DNA from: Palsa-504 sp963847965 | GTDB taxonomy: Bacteria; Actinomycetota; Actinomycetes; Streptosporangiales; Streptosporangiaceae | Reading direction: 5' to 3' | Assembly (NCBI GenBank): GCA_963847965.1 | Contig: CAWKCG010000001.1 | Location: 381,613 to 445,612 of the forward strand | DNA: 64,000 nucleotides | Position numbers and translations under genes: made by a program | Shown: positions 44,590 through 53,155 of the stretch, in pieces | How positions within the stretch are numbered: the stretch's first letter is position 1 | How the letters are laid out: the number at the start of each line of letters is the position of its first letter | Notes under the pieces: model-generated | Seen by the model: only the letters and a program-made list of their open reading frames with translations | Told to the model about the DNA's origin: nothing | The model's database searches: none

Positions 44590-45219
44590 TCAGGAGCGGG
44601 CGGAGCAGCCGAGGAGCAGCCCGTCGACCAGGCGGGTGGCGAAATCCCCGTCCAGCGTCCCGCCCACGGATTTCTCCTGGGCCATGATCGCCCCGGTCAG
44701 CGTGAGCATCGAGATCTCGACGTCGGTGTCGGGACGCAGCTCGCCGGTCTCGATACCCCGGCGGATGACCGCGCGGATCATGTCGCGCCGGGGCTCGACG
44801 ACCTCCGCCTTGTACCGCGCCATCAGCCGCGGATACTTCTCCCCCTCGCCGAGCAGCAGCGCGTAGCGGCGCGCCTTCCTGGGATCGGCCTTGTCCGCGC
44901 ACATCACCTCGACGATGGCGAGCAGGTCGTCGCGGACCGATACGCCCTCGGGCTCCGGGTACGGCGATTTCAGCGAGCCCAGCGCGGCGAGCAGTAGCTC
45001 CTCCTTGTTGGGCCAGCGTCGGTAGATGGTCGCCTTGCCGACCCCGGCGCGCGCGGCGACGAGCTCGACGCAGACCCCCTCGAACCCCTGCTCGGCGAAC
45101 AGGTCAAGCGTCGCCTCGATGATGGCCTGCTCGGCCGCCTCGCTGCGCGGGCGGCCGGGCCGGCGGACGGACGCCGTGGCCGACCCGGTGTCCGGGTCGG
45201 CCACGGTCACGGGCTGCAT
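44590..45219 (-). CDS. TetR/AcrR-family regulator of the adjacent MFS exporter
   Basis: 209 aa. HTH near residues 30-75 with LFAEQGFEGVCVELVAARAGVGKATIYRRWPNKEEL; C-terminal TetR_C-type helical domain with MIRAVIRRGIETGELRPDTD. It starts seven bases after the MFS stop, so the two genes are one transcript, and an operator-like palindrome precedes the MFS gene at 46934-46956. This is the usual layout of drug-inducible efflux: ligand binding lifts repression of the pump. Confidence 0.92.
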   Translation of the reverse strand: MQPVTVADPDTGSATASVRRPGRPRSEAAEQAIIEATLDLFAEQGFEGVCVELVAARAGVGKATIYRRWPNKEELLLAALGSLKSPYPEPEGVSVRDDLLAIVEVMCADKADPRKARRYALLLGEGEKYPRLMARYKAEVVEPRRDMIRAVIRRGIETGELRPDTDVEISMLTLTGAIMAQEKSVGGTLDGDFATRLVDGLLLGCSARS

Positions 45220-45226
45220 GGCGAAG

Positions 45227-46834
45227 TCACACCTCCCGATCGGCGGACTTGAGCATGTCTCGTTCCATTATGGCCAGCTCGGCCTCGTAAGCGCGATCCT
45301 CCGCCGGCTCGGCCGTGGCGGCCGGGCGCGGGAGCCCGGGCATCCAGCGCACCACGACGAGGGCGCCCGCGACCGCCATCAGCGCCGCGACCAGCGTGGT
45401 GGCGTGCATGGCGTGGACGAACGCGTCGTTCGCCGGGACCAGGATCGACCGCCCGGCCGTGCCCAGCTGCTGGGCGACCGCCTGGGTGCCGGTGATCGAC
45501 GAGGAGGCGGTGCCGCGGACCGCGGCGGGCAGGTGCGTCAGCGCCGGGCTGAGCGAACTGCGGTAGAAGTTGGCCAGGATCGAGCCGAGGACCGCGACGC
45601 TGAGCGCGACCGCGACCTGACGGGAGATGTTGGTCAGCGCCGAACCCGCGCCGGCCCGCTCGCGCGGCAGCACGTCCATGACGGCCGCGGTGGCGGCAGG
45701 CATGACGGCGCCGATCGCCGCGCCCTGGACCGCGAAGATCACACCGAGCAGCCAGATCGGCGTCGCGGTGCCGAGCGTGGCGTAGCCGGCCAGGGCCAGG
45801 GCCATGACGAACAGGCCGGTGGCGCCGACCGCCTTGGCGCCGTAGCGCCGGACCAGGCCCGCGCTGCGCGGTGAGAACAGCAACTGCCCGGCCGCGAACG
45901 GCACGGTCAGCAGGCCGGCCTCCAGCGGGCTGTAACCGCGGACGTTCTGCAGGTAGAAGCTGGTGAAGAAGAACACGCCGCCCATCCCGAAGAACACCAG
46001 CGCGATCGCTCCTACCGAGGCGGACAGCCGGTGGTCGCGGAACAGCCGGATGTCCAGCGACGGGTGCGCGATCCGGGTCTCGTACCAGGCGAACGCCGTC
46101 AGGGTGACCAGGCCGCCCGCAATCGGGCCGAGCACGATCGGGTGGACCCAGGAGCCGATGTCGCCGCCCTGGACGATCCCGTACACGAGCAGGACCAGGC
46201 CCGCGATGGACAGCAGCACGCCCAGGTAGTCGATCCCGCCGGCCTCGGTGTTGCGCGACTCGGGCACCAGCATGAAGGCGAGGGCGGCGCCGATGACGGT
46301 CACGGGCACGTTGATCAGGAAGACCGAACCCCACCAGAAGTGGTCGAGCAGCACGCCGCCGAGCACCGGCCCGGTGGCGATCCCGAGGCCGACCGCCATG
46401 GCCCATAGGCCGATCGCCCGCGGGCGTTCGGCGGGCTCGAAGACGTTGGAGATGATGGAAAGCGTCTGCGGCATGACCGCCGCGCCGCCCAGACCCATCG
46501 CGGCCCGCGCGAAGATCAGCTGCTCGGGCGTCCGTGAGTAGGCCGAGAGCAGCGAGGCGATGCCGAACAGCGCGAGCCCGATCATGAGCATGCGCTTGCG
46601 GCCGATCTTGTCGCCGATCACGCCGAACGTGAAGAGCAGGCCGGCGAAGACGAGCGTGTAGGAGTTGATGGCCCATTCGAGCTGGCTCTGGCTCGCGCCG
46701 AGGCCCCCGCGAGGCTCGGCGATAGTCTTCAGCGCCACGTTGAGCACCGTGTTGTCGATGACGATGGCGAGCAGCCCGACGATGAGCACGCTGAGAATGA
46801 CCCAGCGCCGACGATAGATCGTCTGCGTGTCCAT
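45227..46834 (-). CDS. DHA2-type 14-TM MFS drug exporter
   Basis: 535 aa with ATG 46834; AAGGGA lies a few bases upstream and a further-upstream start would add only hydrophilic residues. About 14 hydrophobic helices. Motif A (GDKIGRKRMLMIG, about 75), motif C-like AVGLGIATGPVLGGVLLDHFWW (about 150) and D1 VLIVGLLAIVIDNTVLNVAL are typical of the EmrB/QacA proton-antiport family. It likely exports toxic compounds from the cytoplasm. It is the first gene of a two-gene operon with the TetR repressor gene. Confidence 0.93.
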   Translation of the reverse strand: MDTQTIYRRRWVILSVLIVGLLAIVIDNTVLNVALKTIAEPRGGLGASQSQLEWAINSYTLVFAGLLFTFGVIGDKIGRKRMLMIGLALFGIASLLSAYSRTPEQLIFARAAMGLGGAAVMPQTLSIISNVFEPAERPRAIGLWAMAVGLGIATGPVLGGVLLDHFWWGSVFLINVPVTVIGAALAFMLVPESRNTEAGGIDYLGVLLSIAGLVLLVYGIVQGGDIGSWVHPIVLGPIAGGLVTLTAFAWYETRIAHPSLDIRLFRDHRLSASVGAIALVFFGMGGVFFFTSFYLQNVRGYSPLEAGLLTVPFAAGQLLFSPRSAGLVRRYGAKAVGATGLFVMALALAGYATLGTATPIWLLGVIFAVQGAAIGAVMPAATAAVMDVLPRERAGAGSALTNISRQVAVALSVAVLGSILANFYRSSLSPALTHLPAAVRGTASSSITGTQAVAQQLGTAGRSILVPANDAFVHAMHATTLVAALMAVAGALVVVRWMPGLPRPAATAEPAEDRAYEAELAIMERDMLKSADREV

Positions 46835-46933
46835 GTGTCCCTTCCGGATCACTTGAAGCTTGTGGGCGGAACCGGGAAGGCGAGGGACCATCAGCGTGTT
46901 GCCATGATCAGGACTTCCGGGCACCGCAACTAT

Positions 46934-46956
46934 CGATACGGAACAGTCTCGTATCG
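46934..46956. promoter_or_regulatory. TetR-type operator upstream of the MFS gene
   Basis: A perfect interrupted palindrome, CGATACG - 9 bp - CGTATCG, lies 100 bp upstream of the MFS start. Length and form match operators of EmrR/TetR-type efflux repressors, and the TetR gene is in the same operon. The rest of 46835-47116 (282 bp) has no gene. Confidence 0.65.
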
Positions 46957-47116
46957 GAATCTATTTCCGGTACCCAGGCGTGATCCACGTCACATTCGGG
47001 CTCGGCCCGTGGCTATGGCGCGGGCCCGCTCCGCGATCGTCCCTGATCATCCCGAACGGGCGGTGGTGCCCGTCATGTGCACTTCTTCCTCAGCGGCGGG
47101 TCCGGCCGGGGACGGG

Positions 47117-48868
47117 TCAGGGCCTGGGCGTGATGTCCGCCTGACGGAGGAGGCCCGAGTCGGGGTCGGCGAGCACGGTGAGGGTCAGGCTGGCGTGCTC
47201 GCCGATAAGTTCCGCCGCCACCGAGGATGTGCCGTTGCCTGCGGTCCAGGCGCCGAGGCGGCACGGCCCGGCCCAGGCGGCCGCCATCCGCAGCCGACGG
47301 GCCAGCAGGCCGGTGTCCACGGTGCTGTCGGCCGGGATGGAGGCCGGCCAGCAGCGGTCCGTGCCGTTCAGCCACGCGAGGATGGCGTCGAGCGTGCCGA
47401 GCAGCGGCGAGCCGCGGCCCGGCGGCACGGCGAGCGTGAGGGACTGCACCCGGGGCGGGAGTTCCGGGCTGAGCTGGATCTGCACCTGGACCGTGCCGCG
47501 TTCCCCGGCCAGCCACCAGCGGCAGTGCGCAGGCGTGTCGAACTCCGGGCGCCGGTGAGCATCGTCGCGGAAATCGCCGATGCGCTCGCGGATCAGGGCC
47601 AGGGTGCGCCGGCGTTCGGCGAACGGCGCGTCCTGCGCCACGTTCGGCGTGCACAGGCGGGTCGCCTCGGCGTCGTCCCAGGCCCGCAGCAGCCCGCTGA
47701 CCTCCTGCTGCGCGGCGAGCGTGGCGGGCCACGGGGCGGCCGCCGGGGCGAGCGCCACGAGGTACCCGCGAGCGGGCGCCTGGGCGCGCCGCAGCACGAG
47801 GTCGAGAAGCCGGGCGGCGAGCGGCTGCATACCGGAGTACGTGCTGTTGCCGAGCGCGATCACGCCGGTCCCCGAGGCCGGGTGCCAGCGCATGTTGCTG
47901 CCGAACCCCGGGTACCCGCCGCTGTGGCTGACGATCCGGCCGAACCAGGGATGCTCCTCCACGAACAACCCGAAGCCGTAGGCGGACAGCGCCGGCGTCA
48001 CCGCACCAGGGAAGTCCTCGCCGGAGTCCCATCCGGTGAGGACCTGCGGCAGCTGCATCTGGCGCCGGGTGGCGCGGCGGACGGGGTGCGCGCCGCCCGC
48101 CTCGGGCGGCCCGGCCGGGAACGCGGCGGCAAAGCCGGCGACCCACCTCGTGAGGTCCCGCACGCAGCTGAAGACCCCGCCCATCGGGGCGAACGCGCCG
48201 CACGGGTCAGGGGGGACCTCCGACCACCACTCGCCGGGCGCGCGGCGATATCCACGGGCGAGGTCGGCCGCATCGAACTCGGCCGGCTCGAACCCGGTGC
48301 GCGACATGCCCAGCGGGCCCAGCAAGCGGTCGCGGATGTAGTCCGGGTAGGCGATCCCGGTCACTGCGCTGATGACCAGGCCGAGGATCGCGTAGCCAAG
48401 GTTGGAGTACTCGAACCGGGTACCCGGCGCCCAGTTGAAGCCCACCCCGCCGGCGAGGAAGGCGGCGAACTCATCGAGCGGGAGTCCCTGCTGCCGGTCA
48501 CCCCACGGGTCGTCGGTCGGGAAGCCCGCGGTCATCGTCAGCAGGTGCCTGATGGACACGCGCGGCGCGTCCGGAGCCGCCGACGGCCAGCGGCGCAACT
48601 CGGGGACGTACGCCTCGGCCGCGTCGTCCAGGCTCAGCGCACCGTCGTCGCGGAGCGCGAGTATCGCGGACGCGGTGAAGCTCTTGGTCATCGAGGCGAT
48701 CCGAAAGACCGTGCCCTCGTCCGGGGCCGGCCCGCCCAGATACCGCTCGCCGAGCCCGGCCGCGTGCACGAGTTCGCCGCCCATCACGATCCCGTAGGCC
48801 ATCCCGGGCTGCCCGCCGCGCTGCTGATAGCCCGCGGCCAGGGCGTCGACGTCCGCGAAGTTGATCAT
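47117..48868 (-). CDS. Class C beta-lactamase-fold serine hydrolase
   Basis: 583 aa. The catalytic set of the serine beta-lactamase/D-aminopeptidase family is present: S-x-x-K as SMTK (about residue 59), Y-x-N as YSN (about 154) and HSGG (about 314) for the third motif. The N-terminal about 370 residues form the catalytic domain; the C-terminal about 200 residues are an extra beta-rich lipocalin-like region, as in EstB or D-aminopeptidase relatives. No signal peptide, so cytoplasmic esterase or peptidase action is likelier than beta-lactam resistance. Confidence 0.9.
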   Translation of the reverse strand: MINFADVDALAAGYQQRGGQPGMAYGIVMGGELVHAAGLGERYLGGPAPDEGTVFRIASMTKSFTASAILALRDDGALSLDDAAEAYVPELRRWPSAAPDAPRVSIRHLLTMTAGFPTDDPWGDRQQGLPLDEFAAFLAGGVGFNWAPGTRFEYSNLGYAILGLVISAVTGIAYPDYIRDRLLGPLGMSRTGFEPAEFDAADLARGYRRAPGEWWSEVPPDPCGAFAPMGGVFSCVRDLTRWVAGFAAAFPAGPPEAGGAHPVRRATRRQMQLPQVLTGWDSGEDFPGAVTPALSAYGFGLFVEEHPWFGRIVSHSGGYPGFGSNMRWHPASGTGVIALGNSTYSGMQPLAARLLDLVLRRAQAPARGYLVALAPAAAPWPATLAAQQEVSGLLRAWDDAEATRLCTPNVAQDAPFAERRRTLALIRERIGDFRDDAHRRPEFDTPAHCRWWLAGERGTVQVQIQLSPELPPRVQSLTLAVPPGRGSPLLGTLDAILAWLNGTDRCWPASIPADSTVDTGLLARRLRMAAAWAGPCRLGAWTAGNGTSSVAAELIGEHASLTLTVLADPDSGLLRQADITPRP

Positions 48869-48993
48869 CGCCCCAGTGTTCCAGACCCCGGAGTTCTAGA
48901 CCCGGAGGTTATACCGCGCACGCTCCGGGGCGTGCGATCATGAAGGCGTCCGGGTACGCCGCGAGGGCGACACGAGACGTGGAGGTAGCACAG

Positions 48994-49875
48994 ATGTCAG
49001 AGCATGCTGACGCATCCGTGGCCGCGACAGGACGGCGGACCACAACCCAGGGCGAGCCGCTGTACGGCGGGTCGGGCACCGGCCGGCGCGTGACCGTCCG
49101 CGACATCGCCGGCGCCAAGGCGCGCGGCGAGAAGTGGCCGATGCTCACCGCGTACGACGCGCTTACCGCCGGGATCTTCGACCGGGCCGGGATTCCCGTG
49201 CTCCTGGTCGGCGATTCGGCGGCGATGGTGGTCTACGGCCACGACACCACCATCCCGGTCACCGTCGATGACCTGATCCCGCTTACCGCGGCCGTCGTGC
49301 GGGGGACCAGCCGGGCCCTGGTCGTGGCCGACCTGCCGTTCGGCTCCTACCAGGCCTCCCCCGGCGCCGCGCTGGCCGCGGCGACGCGGTTCCTGAAGGA
49401 GACCGGCGCGCACGCGGTCAAGCTCGAGGGCGGCCAGCGGGTCGCGCACCAGGTCGAGGAGCTGGTCGCGGCGGGCATCCCGGTGATGGCGCACCTCGGC
49501 CTGACCCCGCAGTCGGTGAACGCCTTCGGCGGTTACCGCGTCCAGGGCCGCGGCGAGGACGGCGAGCGCCTGCTGCACGACGCCAAGGTGCTGCAGGCGG
49601 CGGGCGCGTTCTCCGTCGTGCTCGAGTGCGTGCCCACGTCGCTGGCAGGGCGCGTCACCGAGGCCCTGACCATCCCGACGATCGGCATCGGCGCCGGTCC
49701 CGCCTGCGACGCCCAGGTCCTGGTCTGGCAGGACATGGCGGGCCTGTCCCCTCGCACGGCCAAGTTCGTCAAGAGGTACACCGACGTGGCGACCGTCTTG
49801 CATGAGGCCGCCACCGCCTTCGCCGAGGACGTCACGAGCGGCGTTTTCCCCGACGAGGAGCATTCCTACCGCTAA
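48994..49875 (+). CDS. panB: 3-methyl-2-oxobutanoate hydroxymethyltransferase
   Basis: 293 aa with ATG 48994, preceded by GGAGG eight bases upstream; ATG 48940 lacks such a site. PanB motifs: MLTAYDALTAGIFDRAGIPVLLVGDS (metal-binding Asp), ADLPFGSY, AVKLEGGQ, PVMAHLGLTPQSVN, and GIGAGPACDAQVLVW near the C-terminus. It makes ketopantoate in the pantothenate and CoA pathway, in the cytoplasm. The N-terminus is longer than in E. coli (264 aa), with a flexible 35-residue head, normal for actinomycetes. A strong hairpin follows the stop. Confidence 0.97.
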   Translation: MSEHADASVAATGRRTTTQGEPLYGGSGTGRRVTVRDIAGAKARGEKWPMLTAYDALTAGIFDRAGIPVLLVGDSAAMVVYGHDTTIPVTVDDLIPLTAAVVRGTSRALVVADLPFGSYQASPGAALAAATRFLKETGAHAVKLEGGQRVAHQVEELVAAGIPVMAHLGLTPQSVNAFGGYRVQGRGEDGERLLHDAKVLQAAGAFSVVLECVPTSLAGRVTEALTIPTIGIGAGPACDAQVLVWQDMAGLSPRTAKFVKRYTDVATVLHEAATAFAEDVTSGVFPDEEHSYR

Positions 49876-49922
49876 CGGTCAGACCCACCGTGGCCGCATT
49901 ATTGTTTCCGTCCGCACAATGA

Positions 49923-49963
49923 AGCAAGGCCCCCTCCATGTATGAGATGGAGGGAGCCTTGCT
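49923..49963 (+). terminator. Hairpin downstream of panB
   Basis: The arms AGCAAGGCCCCCTCCAT (49923-49939) and their near-complement (49947-49963) pair at 16 of 17 positions around a 7-base loop, 48 bp after the panB stop. There is no T-run, but actinobacterial terminators often lack one. Confidence 0.75.
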
Positions 49964-50175
49964 CGGCCTCGCCGCACCGGCCGACCAGTCACCTGGTTTT
50001 CGGCGCTGCGCGCCGGCCACCGGGGCCAGACACCCGCGTTAAGCACCGGTTTCCCGGTTCCTGCCACGTTCCCCGGGTTTACCCCTGGGTGGTGCCCGTT
50101 TCCGACGGTGAAACCATTTCTAGTGCCTGCGCGGCCCCGGCGCAAGGGTTTTCCCCGAAGTAATCAGCCAGATTT

Positions 50176-50260
50176 CTTTCCACACGATTTCCACAGGAGA
50201 AATCGTTGTTATCCGCACCTAAGGTTAGTTATCCACTAGCTTATTAACACCATATCCACA
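50176..50260 (+). other. Cluster of five co-oriented DnaA-box-like 9-mers
   Basis: Against TTATCCACA: CTTTCCACA 50176-50184 (7/9), ATTTCCACA 50187-50195 (7/9), TTATCCGCA 50209-50217 (8/9), TTATCCACT 50229-50237 (8/9), ATATCCACA 50252-50260 (8/9). All are on the + strand, with start-to-start distances of 11, 22, 20 and 23 bp, close to whole helical turns. They lie in the AT-richest part of the 543-bp intergenic region 49876-50418, followed by an imperfect hairpin (50304-50340). The rest of that region has no gene. It is not the expected dnaA-dnaN origin; a DnaA-titration or regulatory site is the likely alternative. Confidence 0.6.
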
Positions 50261-50418
50261 GATCGCTCGACCTAATTCCCGTAATACCTCGACAGCGGTC
50301 GCCGAGCGTAATCGAGCGCTCTTTCGCGCGATTTTCGCTCAACCGCGGATTTACCGCCCCATAGCCGACACCGGCTACTGGCCGGAGCAGCGGGCTCCGG
50401 CCAGCGCGGCCCGCCGGG

Positions 50419-51282
50419 CTAGGCGAGCGCCTCGGCGAGCAGGGCGATCTGGTCGAGGCTGGACGCGGTCGGGACGAAGATGATCTCGTCGCAGCCTGCG
50501 GCTTCGAACGCGCCGGCGTAGGCCCTGACCAGCTCGGCGGTGACCGCGGCGCCGGCGGCGATCATGCCGGCGATGTCGCCCAGCCACGCATAGTAGTGGT
50601 GGAGGTAGTCGTCCGCCTGGGTGCGGGCGTCGGGCCCGAGCGCGAAGTAGGCGAGCGTGAGCTTGCGCGGCCGGCCCGTCCGGCCCGCGTCGTGCCAGGC
50701 CTTGTCCACGCCCGCCGCGGCCTGGGCGAACATGTCCGGCGTGCCGCCGCCCATGATCCAGCCGTCGGCCAGGCGGGCGGCCCGCTCGAAGCTGGCCTCG
50801 GTCGATCCGCCCAGGATGATCTCGGGGCCGCCGGGTCGCACCGGTTCGGGCCCGATCCCGCCCGCGTACCCGAATTTCGCGCCGGACCAGACCCGCTTCA
50901 TGACCGCCAGCTGCTCCTCAAGGACCCATCCCCGGCCGCGGGTCGGCAGCCCGCTGGCGGTGAAGTCATCGTCGCGCCCGCCCAGGCCGAGGCCCAGCAC
51001 CAGGCGCCCGCCGGAGAGCCGGTCGAGCGAGGCCGCCTGCTTGGCGAACAGCGCGTGGTTCGTGTACAGCGGCGCCAGCAGCACGCCGGTGGTCAGCCGG
51101 ATCCGGCTGGTGACCGCGGCGGCCGCGGACAGGGCGGTCAGTTCCTCGTAGTTCGGGTAGACGAGCCTGCCGATCGTACCCAGGGTGCTGAACCCGGCTT
51201 CCTCGGCCTGTATGGCCCAGTCGATGAGCGTCCGGCCTTCGGTGCCCGGGACCGTGTTGGGCAGGCCGATTCCGATGTCCAC
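50419..51282 (-). CDS. LLM-class F420-dependent oxidoreductase
   Basis: 287 aa. A luciferase-like TIM barrel: MDIGIGLPNTVPGTEG at the start, then LTTGVLLAPLYTNHALFAKQAASLDRLSGGRLVLGLGLGG (shown in parts: FAKQAASLDRLSGGR, LGLGLGGR) and GGSTEASFERAARLADGW. These proteins use coenzyme F420 or FMN. The neighbouring gene encodes an F420-NADPH oxidoreductase, which supports F420 as the cofactor. Substrate unknown. Confidence 0.9.
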   Translation of the reverse strand: MDIGIGLPNTVPGTEGRTLIDWAIQAEEAGFSTLGTIGRLVYPNYEELTALSAAAAVTSRIRLTTGVLLAPLYTNHALFAKQAASLDRLSGGRLVLGLGLGGRDDDFTASGLPTRGRGWVLEEQLAVMKRVWSGAKFGYAGGIGPEPVRPGGPEIILGGSTEASFERAARLADGWIMGGGTPDMFAQAAAGVDKAWHDAGRTGRPRKLTLAYFALGPDARTQADDYLHHYYAWLGDIAGMIAAGAAVTAELVRAYAGAFEAAGCDEIIFVPTASSLDQIALLAEALA

Positions 51283-51392
51283 GCGATACCTCCTTTAGGC
51301 TGGGGTGCTTGTCCGTCCGGGTCGAGCCTACTCACAGGGAGAATGGCGGGGCTGGGGCGGGGCACCACAGGTCGTTCGGGATAAATGGGGTT

Positions 51393-52061
51393 TTAGATGT
51401 CGGTGATACGGATCCCGGCGTGCGCCTTGTAGCGGCGGTTGATGGAGACCAGGTTGGCGGTCAGCGCCTCGACCTGGCCGCAGTTGCGCAGGCGCCCGGC
51501 GTAGACGCCGCGCACGCCGGGGATCCTGGCCGCCAGGGCCTGCACCAGGTCGGTGGCCTGCCGGTCATCGCCGAGCACCAGCACGTCCATGTCGATGGTC
51601 TCGACCTCGGGATCGAAGAGCAGGACCGCGGACACGTGGTGGAAGGCCGCGACCACCCGGCTGTCCGGGAGGAGCGCCGCGGCCTGCTCGGCCGCGCTGC
51701 CCTCGGCGACGGGAAGCCGGTACGCGCCGCGGCTGTCGAAGCCGATCGGGTTCACGCAGTCCACCACGATCTTGCCCGCCAGGTCGGCGGCCAGCCCGGA
51801 GAGCAGCTCACCGTGGCCCTCCCACGGCACCGCGGCGATCACCACGTCGGCCTCGAGGGCCGCCTCGCTATTCGGCAGGCCGCGCACGTCGTGCCCGATC
51901 TCCCTGGCCACGGCCAGCGCGCGGTCGCGGCTGCGAGACCCGACGATGACCGGGTGCCCGGCCATCGCGAACCTGCGGGCCAGCCCGCGGCCCTGTTCCC
52001 CGGTCCCGCCGAGGATCGCGATGACGAGGCCGTCGAGGGACGGGGTTTCTTGCTCAGTCAT
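51393..52061 (-). CDS. npdG: F420H2:NADP+ oxidoreductase
   Basis: 222 aa with ATG 52061; upstream in-frame codons are part of the repeat array. The Rossmann loop ILGGTGEQGRGLARRFAMAG (residues 15-34) ends in the NADP-binding SRSRDRA. DVVIAAVPWEGH, VVDCVNPIGFD and VVAAFHHVSAVLL match the NPDG family, which moves hydride between NADPH and F420. It feeds F420-dependent enzymes such as the one encoded 110 bp downstream on the same strand. A G-rich repeat array sits immediately upstream of the start. Confidence 0.93.
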   Translation of the reverse strand: MTEQETPSLDGLVIAILGGTGEQGRGLARRFAMAGHPVIVGSRSRDRALAVAREIGHDVRGLPNSEAALEADVVIAAVPWEGHGELLSGLAADLAGKIVVDCVNPIGFDSRGAYRLPVAEGSAAEQAAALLPDSRVVAAFHHVSAVLLFDPEVETIDMDVLVLGDDRQATDLVQALAARIPGVRGVYAGRLRNCGQVEALTANLVSINRRYKAHAGIRITDI

Positions 52062-52089
52062 GGACCGTATCCTGCCACCAGGGGCGCAG

Positions 52090-52330
52090 AGGACGAGGCG
52101 CCGAGGGGGTCCCCGTGAGCGGTGCCGAGGGGTTCCCTCGCGAGCGGGGGCCGAGGGGGCTTGGGGGGCCGAGGGGGTCCCCGTGAGCGGTGCCGAGGGG
52201 TTCCCCCGCGAGCGGTGCCGAGGGGTTCCCCCGCGAGCGGGGGCCGAGGGGGTTTGGGGGGCCGAGGGGGTTTGGGGGGAAAGGCTTCCCCCCAAGCTCG
52301 GGGGGTCCAGGGGGGTCGCCCCCCCGGACA
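52090..52330 (+). repeat. G-rich imperfect repeat array upstream of npdG
   Basis: Several copies of two related units, GCCGAGGGGGTCCCCGTGAG and GCCGAGGGGTTCCCCCGCGA, alternate with GGCCGAGGGGGTTTGGGG. The + strand is loaded with runs of four to six G, so G-quadruplexes and hairpins are both possible. The array fills most of the 351-bp divergent spacer between npdG and the gene at 52413; no gene is supported in it. Confidence 0.85.
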
Positions 52331-52412
52331 GACACAGCCCCCCGGACAGGCCCAGATACTCCCTGTACGTTTATGGCTGCGCAAACGGACTTTTGCGGGC
52401 ACCATTAGATAC

Positions 52413-53090
52413 GTGGACGCGAACCAGGTGGCTACGCTCCGTGCGCTTCTGGCGCCGACCGGATGGCTCGACAGGACCCGCGCGTTCGCACGAGGGCTGC
52501 GGAGGGCGACCCGGACGCCCGGCGGTCTCCTCCTGGTCGGCACGCCCGACGAAGAGCCCTGGCACCTCACCGCTCACCTGGACGAGGAGTCGCGGCTGGC
52601 CGCGATCCCCGAGCTGATGCCGACGCTCGTGCGATGGCGCGTCCCGCCGGGCGCGCCCCCGCACCTGCGGGTAGGCCTGGAGCGGCTGGAGGCCGCCAGG
52701 CGCGGCGAGACGCTGTTCGTCGTCACCCCGACGAGCGCCCCGGTCCCGCTGCTCGAGCGGGTCAGCGACGCGCGGCGGTTCGGGGCCACGGTCTTCGCGC
52801 TTGACCAGGGCGATCCCGAGCTTGAGGCGCTCGCCCACGAGGCGCTGACGATCCGGCCGGGGGACGGGGTCTCCGTGCCGGTCTCGTTCGGGGTGGCCCA
52901 GCACCTGATCAGCGCGGCGTGCGGTGAGCTGGGCGGCGCGCGCGGGGAGTTCGGCGCGGCGGGGCAGGAAGGGCAGGACGGCTCCGGGCCGGCGCGCGCG
53001 CCCGGTCACCACCGTTACCGGTCCGGCGTCCGCGGCCTGAGGGACCGCGTGGCGCACCTGCTGGACGTGGTGAGCGGCCCGAACCCCTGA
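52413..53090 (+). CDS. Conserved-type hypothetical protein divergent from npdG
   Basis: 225 aa with GTG 52413; the frame is open upstream only through the repeat array. A soluble alpha/beta protein: RTPGGLLLVGTPDEEPWHLTAHL, then LLERVSDARRFGATVFALDQGDPEL, then SFGVAQHLISAA. The pattern of a sugar-isomerase-like small domain is possible but uncertain. The last about 45 residues are Gly/Arg-rich. I recall similar unannotated proteins in Streptomyces but cannot name a family. Confidence 0.75.
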   Translation: MDANQVATLRALLAPTGWLDRTRAFARGLRRATRTPGGLLLVGTPDEEPWHLTAHLDEESRLAAIPELMPTLVRWRVPPGAPPHLRVGLERLEAARRGETLFVVTPTSAPVPLLERVSDARRFGATVFALDQGDPELEALAHEALTIRPGDGVSVPVSFGVAQHLISAACGELGGARGEFGAAGQEGQDGSGPARAPGHHRYRSGVRGLRDRVAHLLDVVSGPNP

Positions 53091-53155
53091 CGGGCCCGGA
53101 GTCGGGCTTGGTACCCCGGGCTCGGACCCGGGGTTGAGCGTTGCGGTCCTCGGGC

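Noticed and set aside
50176..50340. Chromosomal origin oriC
   Set aside because: DnaA-like sites are present, but dnaA, dnaN, gyrB or rpmH are not, so an oriC call is not justified.
52090..52330. CRISPR-like or coding repeat upstream of npdG
   Set aside because: No unique spacers; open frames through it are low-complexity products of GC-rich repeats.
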